From Buttiauxella agrestis (GTDB taxonomy: Bacteria; Pseudomonadota; Gammaproteobacteria; Enterobacterales; Enterobacteriaceae): 64,000 nucleotides of DNA. The notes below the pieces were generated by a model. It saw nothing but the letters and a program-made list of their open reading frames with translations. It did no database searches and was not told where the DNA came from. Below, in pieces: positions 35,546 through 43,040 of the stretch. The stretch is from NCBI RefSeq assembly GCF_900446255.1, contig NZ_UIGI01000002.1:62001-126000 (forward strand), written 5' to 3'. The position numbers and the translations under genes were made by a program. The stretch's first letter is position 1; every line of letters starts with the position of its first letter.

Positions 35546-37546
35546 TTAATTGATTAAAATATTAAACACTAAATCGTTTACTACGCGAGTCAGTTGTTTA
35601 ACATCATCTACTTGAACATATTGCTTGGATTCAAAACCAAACAATCTTTTAGTTTTAATTCCAACACCGGCCACCTCAACTCCAGACTTTGCAGCCATCT
35701 CCATTAAACTTGGTATGTAAAGGTCATCCTTTGAAGGTTGACCATCAGTCAAAATCAAAATTATCTTTCGATCAAACTGACATTCCTGAAGAATTTGAAT
35801 AGCTGCTTTTAAAGCATAACCTGTTGGAGTCCATCGGCCTTTCTTACTATATTCAAATGCAGGTAAAGTTTCTTCTACCGTCATATTGAATGGTTTTATT
35901 ACTTCGTAGAAACTTTCATGTCCAGGGAAAATCATATTAGACACATGCACTTTAGACAGGCTTTCCAACGCTAATGTTAATGCGAGGTCCGCTTTAATAG
36001 CATGCTCATAACGCGAGTCATATACCATTGATGCCGAATTATCCCTGAGGATAACTACACCAATTTGCCCACGCTGCTTCGATAAACCCTGAGCTTTGAA
36101 AATATCTCGCACACCCATTGGAGCCTGAATCAATCGACGGTTGTCGAAAGAAACGCCTCTGTCCCGGGTTTTGTTTTTGACTCTTACTTCAGCCTGTTGC
36201 AGTACAGATAGACTGCCACTCAAAGCATGGCTTAAGCGTAAAGCCTCGTTATATACTGGCAAATCAATAACAAGATCAGGTACGTTTGAATCATCACCGC
36301 CAAACTCCTTCTTTATTTCAGAAGGAACCAGGCCAGTAATTTGTTCAATCATATTCGACACTATGTCGTGATAGTCCTTACTCTCATCATCACTGTTAAC
36401 GAACGCTTCTAACATATCCGCAATTCGCACCCAGTCACTCTTAGAAAAGTTACTTTTCTCTGAGCTATCGCCATTGTCATTGTTGCTACTCTGACTGTTT
36501 TGCTGCTGACCATCCTGCTGCTGATCGTCTTGCTGCTGGCTGTCTTGCTGCTGACTATCCTGCTGCTGTCCGTCCTGCTGCTGTCCGTCCTGCTGCTGTC
36601 CGTCCTGCTGCTGACTATCCTGCTGCTGGCTGTCTTGCTGCTGACCATCCTGCTGCTGTCCGTCCTGCTGCTGGCTGTCTTGCTGCTGACCATCCTGCTG
36701 CTGTCCGTCCTGCTGCTGGCTGTCTTGCTGCTGACCATCCTGCTGCTGTCCGTCCTGCTGCTGGCTGTCTTGCTGCTCCTTTTGCTTATTGGCCTCCTCT
36801 TTCAGACGATTGAGAAGTTCAAAAAGCTCAATAGCAAGCTTGCTCGCATCTTCAGTACTGTTAACGCCATGTGCCTTTTTGAGCAGCAGGTCGATTTCAG
36901 TTCTGAGTGGGCCAAACAATTTTTCAGAGTAAGCAAAAAAATCATCAAGTATCGCTTTGTCACCTTCTTGCCCAAGAACATCGGTCCTGAGTTTCGAAAG
37001 GATGTACCACTCTATTATGTCGACAGGGTTAGCATCTAGTTTAGTTGTATCAGTCGTGTAGAACCCTTTTTGGCAAAGGATTGCATACATTACTGCGAGG
37101 CGGTGCTTAGCCTGTTCATACGCTAAACCGGTACGTTTCTCCATCTGCACATCGTCAAATAAATTCATCAGCCCAGCAATGCGACGAACTTTGGCCAATG
37201 CTTTCATCTTATCTGCGCGATTGTCGAAAACAGGTACTTTTTTCTCCCAACCTTTAAAACCAGGAGAAGATTCATACACTGCATCTTGTGAATTAAACCA
37301 GACGTCCTTACTTGTATAACGTCCATGACCTGCTTCGTGACATATATAGCCTTCACAAAGAGCCACAAACTCTGGGTCAGAATAATCTCCATCCGGCAGT
37401 GAAACCCTTGAGTCTATTATATTGAAACAGGGAACTGATACGGCGGAACTAATAATCACTTCAACACCAGGGATGCCTGAAATAACATTCGCAATATTTC
37501 TTAAACGCTCAATTTGACGCGGTGATTTAGATAATTTGTTTGTCAT
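35546..37546 (-). CDS. CobT-like VWA-domain protein with Gln/Asp repeat
   Basis: 666 residues from the ATG at 37544-37546; the frame upstream to 37594 is leader. N-terminal part holds CHEAGHGRYTS (HExxH-like, about residues 70-74), common in CobT-like proteins. The middle (about 255-350) is a low-complexity run of QQQD[GS] units. The C-terminal VWA domain has the metal site DNSAS (about 501), a TPTGYAL and LTDGQPS (about 600). With the MoxR ATPase upstream it forms a CobS/CobT-type pair, which in known systems act as a metal chelatase or protein-remodelling machine. On plasmids the substrate is unknown. Confidence 0.85.
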   Translation of the reverse strand: MTNKLSKSPRQIERLRNIANVISGIPGVEVIISSAVSVPCFNIIDSRVSLPDGDYSDPEFVALCEGYICHEAGHGRYTSKDVWFNSQDAVYESSPGFKGWEKKVPVFDNRADKMKALAKVRRIAGLMNLFDDVQMEKRTGLAYEQAKHRLAVMYAILCQKGFYTTDTTKLDANPVDIIEWYILSKLRTDVLGQEGDKAILDDFFAYSEKLFGPLRTEIDLLLKKAHGVNSTEDASKLAIELFELLNRLKEEANKQKEQQDSQQQDGQQQDGQQQDSQQQDGQQQDGQQQDSQQQDGQQQDGQQQDSQQQDSQQQDGQQQDGQQQDGQQQDSQQQDSQQQDDQQQDGQQQNSQSSNNDNGDSSEKSNFSKSDWVRIADMLEAFVNSDDESKDYHDIVSNMIEQITGLVPSEIKKEFGGDDSNVPDLVIDLPVYNEALRLSHALSGSLSVLQQAEVRVKNKTRDRGVSFDNRRLIQAPMGVRDIFKAQGLSKQRGQIGVVILRDNSASMVYDSRYEHAIKADLALTLALESLSKVHVSNMIFPGHESFYEVIKPFNMTVEETLPAFEYSKKGRWTPTGYALKAAIQILQECQFDRKIILILTDGQPSKDDLYIPSLMEMAAKSGVEVAGVGIKTKRLFGFESKQYVQVDDVKQLTRVVNDLVFNILIN
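36499..36777 (-). repeat. 15-bp tandem repeat coding QQQD[GS]
   Basis: Eighteen 15-bp units, in part with a higher-order S-G-G period of 45 bp. The tract encodes a flexible Gln/Asp linker. Such tracts change length by slippage, so the linker is likely variable between plasmids. Confidence 0.9.
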
Positions 37547-37548
37547 GA

Positions 37549-37599
37549 GAGTACCTTTTATTAAAAAGAGTACTCCCCAGATGGGAGTACCCATCTGGG
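37549..37599 (-). promoter_or_regulatory. Two-stem RNA leader, copy 7
   Basis: Stem A is 37576-37585 with 37590-37599 (10 bp perfect, 4-nt loop). Stem B is 37549-37554 with 37570-37575 (GAGTAC/GTACTC). The segment GTACTCCC in A pairs with GGGAGTAC beside B over 8 bp. AAGG is the ribosome site. Confidence 0.8.
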
Positions 37600-37613
37600 A
37601 TGAAAACTAATAT

Positions 37614-38750
37614 TTACCAGCCTTTTAGACTCAAACCCCCACCCAATGTTTTAGGTGCTTCTGGTGTGTCAGACGTGACATCACCTTTCGTCTCATCAGA
37701 TACACCGGCTTTAGCAGCAGGAGAATTAACACTCTCTTTGTTGCCAAGAACGGTTACTTTTGCAAACGGGTTATCATTAATTTTACTGGTTACTGGTGTG
37801 TCATTATTGCTCGCTGAGTTGAACGCGTGGCTGATTGTTGATAACCAGTCAGCTACCTTTTCCTCACCTGAGATGATACGACTCAACTTATTTACGTCAC
37901 TCATGAAACAGAACCACTGCTGTAGAACCGATACATCACGAGGATTGGTAATGGACCCATTAGGTACATTGTCAATAATGTATTTAATCGCATCTGCGAG
38001 CACTACAGCCTCTTTGTACATAAACATAAAGCTGATGATTTTTGACTGCATCTGCTTAAGTCTAGAGATTGTGCTTGATTTCAGTCTTTCTTTCGAAATC
38101 ATTTGGATATAAATTTTCTCTGCTTCATCCGCAATATCAACAAGCAATTGCTCTTTATATCGGTCGTTCGTTTCATCGCTTTCTTCAACGCTAATCGGAG
38201 TGAATGGTATAAAATGCGCAAGCCTGAATTTAAATGATTTACCAAAATCATCCTTGGTCAGTTTGAGCTTATCAATCAGATCAGCCATTAAAGGGCTGCG
38301 TTTCTTCTCATTCTCAACATAAATTTCATAGTTATCCAAAGCATTGCTTATCCCTTCCTTGAATTCCGACTCGATTTTTTGAGCTTCCTCCAGGAACTCC
38401 TGCATACTGCTAACAGGAAGAATAAACATATTACTGTAGTTAATGCACAATCTGGCACACAGCGTGGATATCTTTGAGTTGATAGTGCTTTTAAAACTTA
38501 ATGCCTTTGAATCAATCCATCGAACTTCACTTTTAGACACACTGCTCTGGTCTGAAATATCTAACCCTTCAAACGATTGCTGTATATCTTTAGTTCTGCG
38601 GTGACCCTGACAACCGCTGATTTCTAGTTTGGTTATGACCGCACCGTCTTTCAGCTCAGGATAAGCATCGAGGAATTTCAGACATTGTTCTTTTGGATCA
38701 ATATTGCCGAGATTAGATGTATTGATGCTTGTATTTGAGTTTACGTTCAT
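37614..38750 (-). CDS. DUF3150-like protein
   Basis: 378 residues, helical, no membrane segment. N-terminal LEISGCQGHRRTKDIQ and a long helical middle (LKQMQSKIISFMFMYKEAVVLADAIKYIIDN) fit the position and general look of DUF3150 proteins, which often lie between MoxR and VWA genes in phages and plasmids. Low-complexity C-terminus. Family assignment is tentative; it may be an adaptor of the MoxR/VWA machine. Confidence 0.6.
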   Translation of the reverse strand: MNVNSNTSINTSNLGNIDPKEQCLKFLDAYPELKDGAVITKLEISGCQGHRRTKDIQQSFEGLDISDQSSVSKSEVRWIDSKALSFKSTINSKISTLCARLCINYSNMFILPVSSMQEFLEEAQKIESEFKEGISNALDNYEIYVENEKKRSPLMADLIDKLKLTKDDFGKSFKFRLAHFIPFTPISVEESDETNDRYKEQLLVDIADEAEKIYIQMISKERLKSSTISRLKQMQSKIISFMFMYKEAVVLADAIKYIIDNVPNGSITNPRDVSVLQQWFCFMSDVNKLSRIISGEEKVADWLSTISHAFNSASNNDTPVTSKINDNPFAKVTVLGNKESVNSPAAKAGVSDETKGDVTSDTPEAPKTLGGGLSLKGW

Positions 38751-38813
38751 GAGTTTTCTCCAGATATAAAAAAAGGGGGAAACTCCCCTGTCGGGAAGAA
38801 ATCCCCGATAGGG
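38751..38813 (-). promoter_or_regulatory. Two-stem RNA leader, copy 8
   Basis: Stem A is 38786-38795 with 38804-38813. Stem B is 38751-38756 with 38780-38785 (GAGTTT/AAACTC), enclosing GGAG. The competing pairing has 5+6 bp around a U-rich internal loop. Confidence 0.7.
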
Positions 38814-38828
38814 TTAAATTTTAACTAC

Positions 38829-40199
38829 TTAAAAATCAGCAACAATGCGACCTTTAAAGATTTCACTGACTTCGGCTATTTTTAACATTCCTGCATAGGT
38901 AAAGTTATTACGAGCCATAGCGTCCGCAAATTCATTTTTCGACTTCATTGGATCTTCAAGTTTATAGTATGAATAATCCTTACTTACAGTTTTTAGAACA
39001 TGAGCCCTTGAACCACTTTCGTAGCACACAGCAATATATTCCTCCTTAACATTACTTTTGAAGTAAATGATTTCCTGTATTGGATAATTCATAAGATTCA
39101 GATCGATAACCTTATACACCTGGTTTTCAATCGTCACCCTAGCTGCTGTCAGATATGACATGGTGAACTCTTTTTCACGACCAAGAGTCAAATCCATGGC
39201 CTCCATTACAGTTTCATATATATGAGACGGTAAACCGGTGGCAAATGCGATTTTGAACGTTTCCTTAATAGCCAGGTTGCTCAACGCTTTTGACGTAGAC
39301 ACCCATGCTACTAATTGACGTGCATCCATTACAGAATCTTCCGCACCCGCATCGTTAACCGCAATAGCGACCTTAACGAATTTCTCAAGAATACCCATAC
39401 TGAAATCCGGATATCGTTTCGATAGCAAGCGAGTGAAAAATACTGCATCTGGCTTTTCCATCTCAATTATCAAAAAGCGCTTAGTGAAAGCCGCATCCTG
39501 ACGCTGAGAGGAAACAAAGCGCCTTTCTCCTCCTGACATGTTGGTGTTTGCAGTTCCCAAAAATCTCGTAAATGCGTGAGGCTTAATAACTTCACCGCCG
39601 TTTGCACTCACAGACCAAGGTTTCCGCTCTATTGGCATATGCAACTTAGCTGCTGTATCAGGATCAATTTTATCAATCTCATCTAACAGAATGAGATGTC
39701 CATCCTTGAATCCCTGGACTAAATCGCTGTACACAAAACCGGTATTACCATCAATTAAGCTTCTCTCACCTTCAAGTTCATCAGCACGAATATTACTGTT
39801 GATTTGTTTGATGGTTAAGGGCCAGTTCATCATATGACTGATGTACATTGCCAGTTCAGTTTTACCCGAACCAGACTCCCCTTTGAGACAAAGGCTAAGT
39901 TGAATATCAGTATCAACCAAAAGCTTAACTACATTCTCAAGAACAACCGGGTTAGGCACATAATCTTTGTTTAGTTCAGCACGGAATGATGTCTCCATTT
40001 TAAAAACAGGGATAATCATTTCCGGGTCCATCTCAGGTTGCTGGAACAAGTCGCATGCAAATACGAGAAAATAATCATCACGTATATCATAACGGCCATC
40101 TCTTATACTTTGCTCATCCAAAAAGTCTTGAATGGAAAGTTGCTTCTGAGAAGTGGACTCAATAATTACAGAACCGGTATTTTTTGCAGTGTTTGACAT
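38829..40199 (-). CDS. MoxR/CobS-like AAA+ ATPase
   Basis: 456 residues from the ATG at 40197-40199 with GGAG 8 nt upstream. AAA+ signatures: Walker A GESGSGKTELAMYIS (about 107), Walker B HLILLDEIDKI (about 170), sensor 1 FLGTANTN, and arginine finger region QDAAFTKRFL. Closest in plan to CobS-type MoxR ATPases. It acts with the VWA protein encoded two genes downstream, as in CobS/CobT, probably remodelling a protein or nucleoprotein in the cytoplasm. Confidence 0.88.
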   Translation of the reverse strand: MSNTAKNTGSVIIESTSQKQLSIQDFLDEQSIRDGRYDIRDDYFLVFACDLFQQPEMDPEMIIPVFKMETSFRAELNKDYVPNPVVLENVVKLLVDTDIQLSLCLKGESGSGKTELAMYISHMMNWPLTIKQINSNIRADELEGERSLIDGNTGFVYSDLVQGFKDGHLILLDEIDKIDPDTAAKLHMPIERKPWSVSANGGEVIKPHAFTRFLGTANTNMSGGERRFVSSQRQDAAFTKRFLIIEMEKPDAVFFTRLLSKRYPDFSMGILEKFVKVAIAVNDAGAEDSVMDARQLVAWVSTSKALSNLAIKETFKIAFATGLPSHIYETVMEAMDLTLGREKEFTMSYLTAARVTIENQVYKVIDLNLMNYPIQEIIYFKSNVKEEYIAVCYESGSRAHVLKTVSKDYSYYKLEDPMKSKNEFADAMARNNFTYAGMLKIAEVSEIFKGRIVADF

Positions 40200-40217
40200 A
40201 AGTAAATCTCCGTTATA

Positions 40218-40254
40218 CGCAAACACCGCCAACTGGCTGATGTTTGCCAGTGGG
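40218..40254 (-). promoter_or_regulatory. Two-stem RNA leader, copy 9
   Basis: Stem A is 40229-40237 with 40246-40254 (one mismatch). The competing pairing 40218-40230 with 40235-40247 gives 12 bp with one bulge. A stem covering the GGAG site is not evident here, so this copy is incomplete. Confidence 0.55.
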
Positions 40255-40266
40255 CAATTAATTCAA

Positions 40267-41253
40267 TTACATTTGGCAGGCTAACGCTATTGTTTGGCGA
40301 ACCAAACCAACGTCATATCCCAAATGATTACCTACAATTTCGAATGCATCCGAGGCGATCCAATCCAATTCATTACTAAAAATAGGATTAATATAAATCT
40401 TTCCGCGAGGTGTCCGTAATGTAAGTCGATTTTTATTAACTAAGCTTTCAAACAAATCTATGGAGTCATTGAATGCCGCTTTAAAAATAATAAGCAGGTC
40501 TTCATCAGTCCATGTAATAGCAAGCTGATTATCTTCCATAAAATAGTCGTCATCGAAAAAAACAGGCCATCCAGTGCCATCATTGCAGACATGGAATATA
40601 ACCTTCTGGTCATTTTTGTACTGACCATATTTCTGACGCATATTTGATTTGTTGTGTGTTGCTTCATAAACAATAGACTTCACTGAGGAACGAATCTCGT
40701 CAGCACGAAGCTGAAAGACCTTACATGCGAGCTCGAAGTTATCAGACATCAGCCATTCTGTTTCGTACAGAAGTGCAGGATGTGCTGTCCTAAACCCAGT
40801 GCCCTCATCTAAATAAAGCTGTTTAAGGCTTATCAGAAGTCGTATTGCTCTTAGTGAATCATCCAGAGCTTCTGCATACAGTGTATACACATGGTCAGCT
40901 GTCCATTCGTAGACAAGCCCGCCAAGGTCACTTTTGTACTCATCTAATGTCAGTAGATAATCATATTCCTGAACCTTATTATGACGGTGCAGTAGTGATC
41001 CTTCAGGTAACAATGAATGAGCTATTACAGTGCCGGAGGATATTGTTTCGGGTATAAAGTGATTGGCAGGTTCTATACCTATAACATGAACGGGTCCAGT
41101 TTCTACCCTATTCACCTTCATTGACTCTTGATGAATTACTTCAGCAATTATATTCAATGGTTGGCTTATTATGGGTGCAGGTTCATCTTCCTCAATTACA
41201 TCAAACATTGAGAAAAGACTCATTTGCCGTGGATCACATAGTCTTGGTTTCAT
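40267..41253 (-). CDS. Hypothetical protein, 328 aa
   Basis: Start at the ATG 41251-41253 (MKPRLCDPRQMSLFSMFD), fixed by AGGAG. The first ~80 residues are Pro/Glu/Ile-rich and look disordered. The rest has two similar halves: one with YEWTADHVYTLYAEALDDSLRAIRLLI...FRTAHPALLYETEWLMSDNFE, the other with ITWTDEDLLIIFKAAFNDSIDLFESLV...LRTPRGKIYINPIFSNELDWIASDAFE. This suggests an internal duplication. Function unknown; it sits between the OB-fold and MoxR genes. Confidence 0.7.
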   Translation of the reverse strand: MKPRLCDPRQMSLFSMFDVIEEDEPAPIISQPLNIIAEVIHQESMKVNRVETGPVHVIGIEPANHFIPETISSGTVIAHSLLPEGSLLHRHNKVQEYDYLLTLDEYKSDLGGLVYEWTADHVYTLYAEALDDSLRAIRLLISLKQLYLDEGTGFRTAHPALLYETEWLMSDNFELACKVFQLRADEIRSSVKSIVYEATHNKSNMRQKYGQYKNDQKVIFHVCNDGTGWPVFFDDDYFMEDNQLAITWTDEDLLIIFKAAFNDSIDLFESLVNKNRLTLRTPRGKIYINPIFSNELDWIASDAFEIVGNHLGYDVGLVRQTIALACQM

Positions 41254-41304
41254 GGGCTCTCCTGAGGGAGAAATCCCATGTAAAGGGATTTCTCCCTTTA
41301 AGGG
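41252..41304 (-). promoter_or_regulatory. Two-stem RNA leader, copy 10
   Basis: Stem A is 41281-41287 with 41294-41300 plus outer CCC/GGG. The ribosome-site stem is ATGGG/CCCAT (41252-41256 with 41275-41279). The competing pairing 41266-41277 with 41285-41296 is 12 bp, all Watson-Crick. Confidence 0.82.
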
Positions 41305-41314
41305 TTGGTTTAAC

Positions 41315-41692
41315 TCAATTCTGTTTGAAGGTCGAACAACCGAAACCTTTTGCGGGTTTTGGTAGATGTGCATTTATGCTAGTTGCGAGTACGCGCATAT
41401 AACCAAGAGGTTGCTCTCTCCCGTTTATTATTACGTTATCGACCACCAGCACACCGGAGATTAATACCTCATCACCTTGCTCAATGTCAGCGAACTTAGT
41501 TGAGTATAATTCAGGCGGGACTTTGATTTGAATACAGGATTCTCTCTCTATCTTTTCGCCATCGACATCTACACTCATACTTTGTTTTAGTTTTAACAAT
41601 GCACCACAACAACCGTCTGCAATTGCCTTAACTTTAATGCTGACAACTACGCCAGATATTCTTACTTCATTAATACTATCCAGAAATGACAT
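41315..41692 (-). CDS. OB-fold, SSB-like small protein
   Basis: 125 residues. Pattern NEVRISGVVVSIKVKA...GALLKLKQ...CIQIKVPPELYSTKFADIEQGDEVLISGVLVVDN...MRVLATSI fits a five-strand OB fold like single-strand DNA-binding proteins, though the aromatic DNA-stacking residues of true SSB are few. No acidic SSB tail. It may bind ssDNA or a partner within the cassette. Confidence 0.6.
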   Translation of the reverse strand: MSFLDSINEVRISGVVVSIKVKAIADGCCGALLKLKQSMSVDVDGEKIERESCIQIKVPPELYSTKFADIEQGDEVLISGVLVVDNVIINGREQPLGYMRVLATSINAHLPKPAKGFGCSTFKQN

Positions 41693-41701
41693 ACAAAGCT
41701 C

Positions 41702-41747
41702 CTCTCGGAAAAAGAGAGAAACCCTGTAAGGGCCTCCCCTTTACAGG
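41702..41747 (-). promoter_or_regulatory. Two-stem RNA leader, copy 11
   Basis: Stem A is 41723-41729 with 41741-41747 (7 bp and further inner pairs). Stem B is 41702-41706 with 41714-41718 (CTCTC/GAGAG), hiding GAGAGGAG. The competing pairing covers 9 positions, mostly wobbles. Confidence 0.65.
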
Positions 41748-41748
41748 T

Positions 41749-42621
41749 TTACAGATAAAATACATTAAAAGTGCAGAATACAAACACAGCACCGATGCAA
41801 GCGATGACACCTGGTTTGTTAAACCATTTGTTATCGTTGATTGGAGTTGATGCATTCTTATCATTTAATGCGTCGGCAATTAAAGTTTCATCTTGACTAT
41901 AATAAAACTCACGTTTTGCCAGTTGATCCATATTTTTTGAAATTACATTATCCCATCCACTCATATCAAAAGCTCTCAACTCTCTGAAAGAATGCTCCAT
42001 CAGTTCATTAGGGAAACCAAGACGTTTAAGTAACGGGCGAATTACCTTATTAAACTGGACAAGATTATCATAAGAAGCATTCGCGGCAGCATTGAACTCT
42101 TCACGAATAACTAACTTTCGCTGACTTTCAATGACCTGGCAAATCCATTCTGTAAGATGAGTATTTTCCAGTTCTTTAGACTTTTCGAGTGAACAATAAA
42201 GATTATCCGCATCGAGATAAGTATCTAACCCAAATTCTGCGAATGCATCTTTGACGAAAATATCTAGATCTTTTTTGGTTTTACAAAGTGGAACGAGAGG
42301 CACACGATTTAATAATTCAACCGCTTCTTCTAAGTCAATTTTATTGACATCGAAATGCTTTGTTTTCACATGATAAAACCCATTATTTTTAGCAATGCAG
42401 TCGCCAAGTTTTGAAACTGAATTAAATGTAAATAATTCAATTGTCGAAAACTCTGTCTCATTCATAACTACTATAATCTCTGCTTTCTTTTCAGCATAAT
42501 GCGAAAAAGAACTACGAAGATTTTCAGCTAATTCTTGAGGGATATCTTTGCTATATGCAGTTTGATATAACTTTGAGATACCATTAACGAGCTGTTTGCT
42601 GACAACATTTTCAAAAGACAT
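41749..42621 (-). CDS. Tail-anchored protein, 290 aa
   Basis: First gene of the array. A soluble helical body of about 265 residues ends in a single membrane helix at the very C-terminus (GVIACIGAVFVFCTFNVFYL), with no signal peptide. That makes it a likely tail-anchored protein facing the cytoplasm. No family recognised. It could tether the cassette products to the membrane (inference). Confidence 0.65.
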   Translation of the reverse strand: MSFENVVSKQLVNGISKLYQTAYSKDIPQELAENLRSSFSHYAEKKAEIIVVMNETEFSTIELFTFNSVSKLGDCIAKNNGFYHVKTKHFDVNKIDLEEAVELLNRVPLVPLCKTKKDLDIFVKDAFAEFGLDTYLDADNLYCSLEKSKELENTHLTEWICQVIESQRKLVIREEFNAAANASYDNLVQFNKVIRPLLKRLGFPNELMEHSFRELRAFDMSGWDNVISKNMDQLAKREFYYSQDETLIADALNDKNASTPINDNKWFNKPGVIACIGAVFVFCTFNVFYL

Positions 42622-43040
42622 GATTATTTACCTATATGATTTAACTTAAAAGCAGTAAATCGACAGAACGAATTACCGGTTTTTTGGAGGCAAAAGCCTG
42701 TCATTCATCCCCCGTAGGCAACGAACCGCGCTGACTTATACTTGTCTGGCATTAGAAGTACGTAACAAAATAGGCTCAATTAAGAGCTTTAAGTTGTTAC
42801 GATTTGGGAAAAACGGATAACTGACGTGATAGGCATAAGTAATCGCACCAACGACAAAGAGGAACATTTTGCCGGTGGTGTATTACAACCTTCTTTATGA
42901 AGGCTGGCCGCTTTTCACGGCAATTATGAATAAAGCTACTTTGGGGTGTGCTAACTTTTGAGTGAAGCTAATATTTTTAAGACTAGTTTGTACTTCTATT
43001 AATATATATACAACACAACCAACTTCTTGTAAATGGTTGC
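42622..43040. other. Promoter-side gap before the 29-42 kb array
   Basis: No gene. AT-rich with short inverted repeats, and one variant palindrome AAAGCTACTTT at 42932-42942. Expected to hold the promoter of the array and the 3' end of the helicase transcript. No confident -10/-35 pair was picked. Confidence 0.4.

Noticed and set aside
36500-37039. Plus-strand frame rich in Leu/Val (179 codons)
   Set aside because: It is the antisense of the QQQD[GS] tract; low-complexity shadow of the VWA gene.
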